The position numbers and the translations under genes were made by a program. A stretch of DNA of 7,066 nt, taken from a bacterium UBA1790. Its GTDB lineage: Bacteria > Bacteroidota > Bacteroidia > Bacteroidales > Muribaculaceae. Within the stretch, counting starts at the first letter, position 1; each line of letters starts with the position of its first letter. Where the stretch lies: NCBI GenBank assembly GCA_002314465.1, contig DCGA01000026.1, forward strand, positions 1-7,066. Direction: 5' to 3'. This document shows, one piece after another, positions 6,725 through 7,066 of this stretch. The notes under the pieces are model-generated. The model had not been told where the DNA came from, did no database searches, and saw nothing but the letters and a program-made list of their open reading frames with translations.

Positions 6725-6751
6725 GGCATGCCAGGCACACGCTGGCATGCC
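6725..6751 (+). promoter_or_regulatory. Perfect hairpin of two GGCATGCC palindromes before pgi
   Basis: GGCATGCCAG (6725-6734) and CTGGCATGCC (6742-6751) are perfect 10-base inverted arms with a seven-base loop, GCACACG. Each arm contains the self-complementary octamer GGCATGCC (6725-6732 and 6744-6751), offset by 19 bases. The sequence after it is A-rich (CGATAAAAAACAAC), so it lacks the U-tract of an intrinsic terminator. It may still end or process the upstream transcript, or be a two-site operator for pgi. No TAnnTTTG box lies between 6712 and 6781, so how pgi is transcribed is unclear. Confidence 0.6.
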
Positions 6752-6781
6752 CGATAAAAAACAACAAAGCTACTAAATGTT

Positions 6782-7066
6782 ATGAAACTTATTTCGGTTG
6801 AAAACAAAGACGTATTGGGAATTTTAGCCAATGAGAAAATTGAAGCATTAAAGGAAACCGCCGCCCAGGCTCTCGAAACCCTTGAGAAGGGCAACGGCGC
6901 CGGCAACGACTTCCTGGGTTGGGTTAACCTGCCCTCGTCTATCAACGACGAGATGCTCACAAGCATCGAGAACACAGCCAAGAAACTGCAAGATGACTGC
7001 GAGTTTGTGGTTGCCATCGGCATCGGCGGCAGCTACCTCGGCGCCAAGTGTGTTATCGAGGCTCTC
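6782..7066 (+). CDS. pgi: Glucose-6-phosphate isomerase (3' end missing)
   Basis: The first 95 residues of glucose-6-phosphate isomerase are present; the gene runs off the right edge in frame, and the family is usually about 445 residues in Bacteroidales. The enzyme interconverts glucose 6-phosphate and fructose 6-phosphate in the cytoplasm, linking glycolysis, gluconeogenesis and nucleotide-sugar supply. GNDFLGWVNLPSSI (41-54) and the phosphate-sugar loop AIGIGGSYLGAK (78-89) are hallmark Pgi segments. The pattern also matches Bacteroides Pgi as I recall it. The ATG at 6782 is preceded by an A-rich leader with no Shine-Dalgarno box, as for its neighbours. It lies 70 bases after the GNAT gene, with the GGCATGCC hairpin in between. 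The active-site Glu and His of the C-terminal half are outside the window. Confidence 0.95.
   Translation, partial: MKLISVENKDVLGILANEKIEALKETAAQALETLEKGNGAGNDFLGWVNLPSSINDEMLTSIENTAKKLQDDCEFVVAIGIGGSYLGAKCVIEAL

Noticed and set aside
6735..6766. Hairpin plus T-run on the - strand as a terminator
   Set aside because: On the - strand the T-run comes before the hairpin, not after it, and no - strand gene ends there.
6777..6785. Two-codon mini-ORF (ATGTTATGA) overlapping the pgi start
   Set aside because: It is too short to judge and is easily produced by chance in an A/T-rich leader. There is no sign of translational coupling beyond the overlap.
5584..7023. Long open frame of 479 codons on the - strand
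   Set aside because: It lies opposite the GNAT gene and the start of pgi, both clearly coding. Its protein shows no recognisable motif, and the strong third-position C bias of the + genes readily keeps antisense frames open.
1..7066. CRISPR arrays, tRNA or rRNA genes, insertion sequences, phage genes
   Set aside because: I saw no regularly spaced repeats, no tRNA-like cloverleaf, no transposase or integrase motif and no flanking inverted repeats on either strand.

Overview
The window looks like a chromosomal segment of a gut-type member of the Bacteroidales. Muribaculaceae or Prevotellaceae are plausible, but the family is inferred from style and not proven. The supporting signs are codons rich in third-position C, start codons preceded by A-rich stretches with no Shine-Dalgarno box, one good Bacteroidetes-type promoter (TAnnTTTG -7 box), and a glucose-6-phosphate isomerase start that closely resembles Bacteroides Pgi as I recall it.

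Layout: (1) At the left edge, on +, is the 3' end of a CotH-kinase-like protein ending in a type I dockerin module. (2) Two glycosyltransferase-like GT-B genes follow on + after gaps of 38 and 26 bases. The first has an intact GT4 donor-site motif. The second keeps the fold signature but has changed residues at several catalytic positions. (3) A strong hairpin between convergent genes probably terminates transcription from both sides. (4) A short-chain dehydrogenase/reductase lies on -. (5) A 208-base divergent intergenic region holds a promoter with an overlapping palindrome and an early 5'UTR hairpin. (6) On + come a membrane protein with two zinc ribbons and a large C-terminal domain, a two-domain GNAT-type acetyltransferase-like protein, a perfect hairpin made of two GGCATGCC palindromes, and the 5' part of pgi, cut by the right edge.

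How they may work together: the left group (CotH-dockerin, GT, GT-like) reads like a surface-protein or glycan-modification cluster. The right group pairs an uncharacterised envelope protein and an acetyltransferase-like protein with a housekeeping glycolytic gene. I found no CRISPR array, tRNA, rRNA, insertion sequence or prophage gene. No complete new system is evident. The best leads are the catalytically altered GT partner, the zinc-ribbon membrane protein with its palindrome-controlled promoter, and the hairpin in front of pgi.
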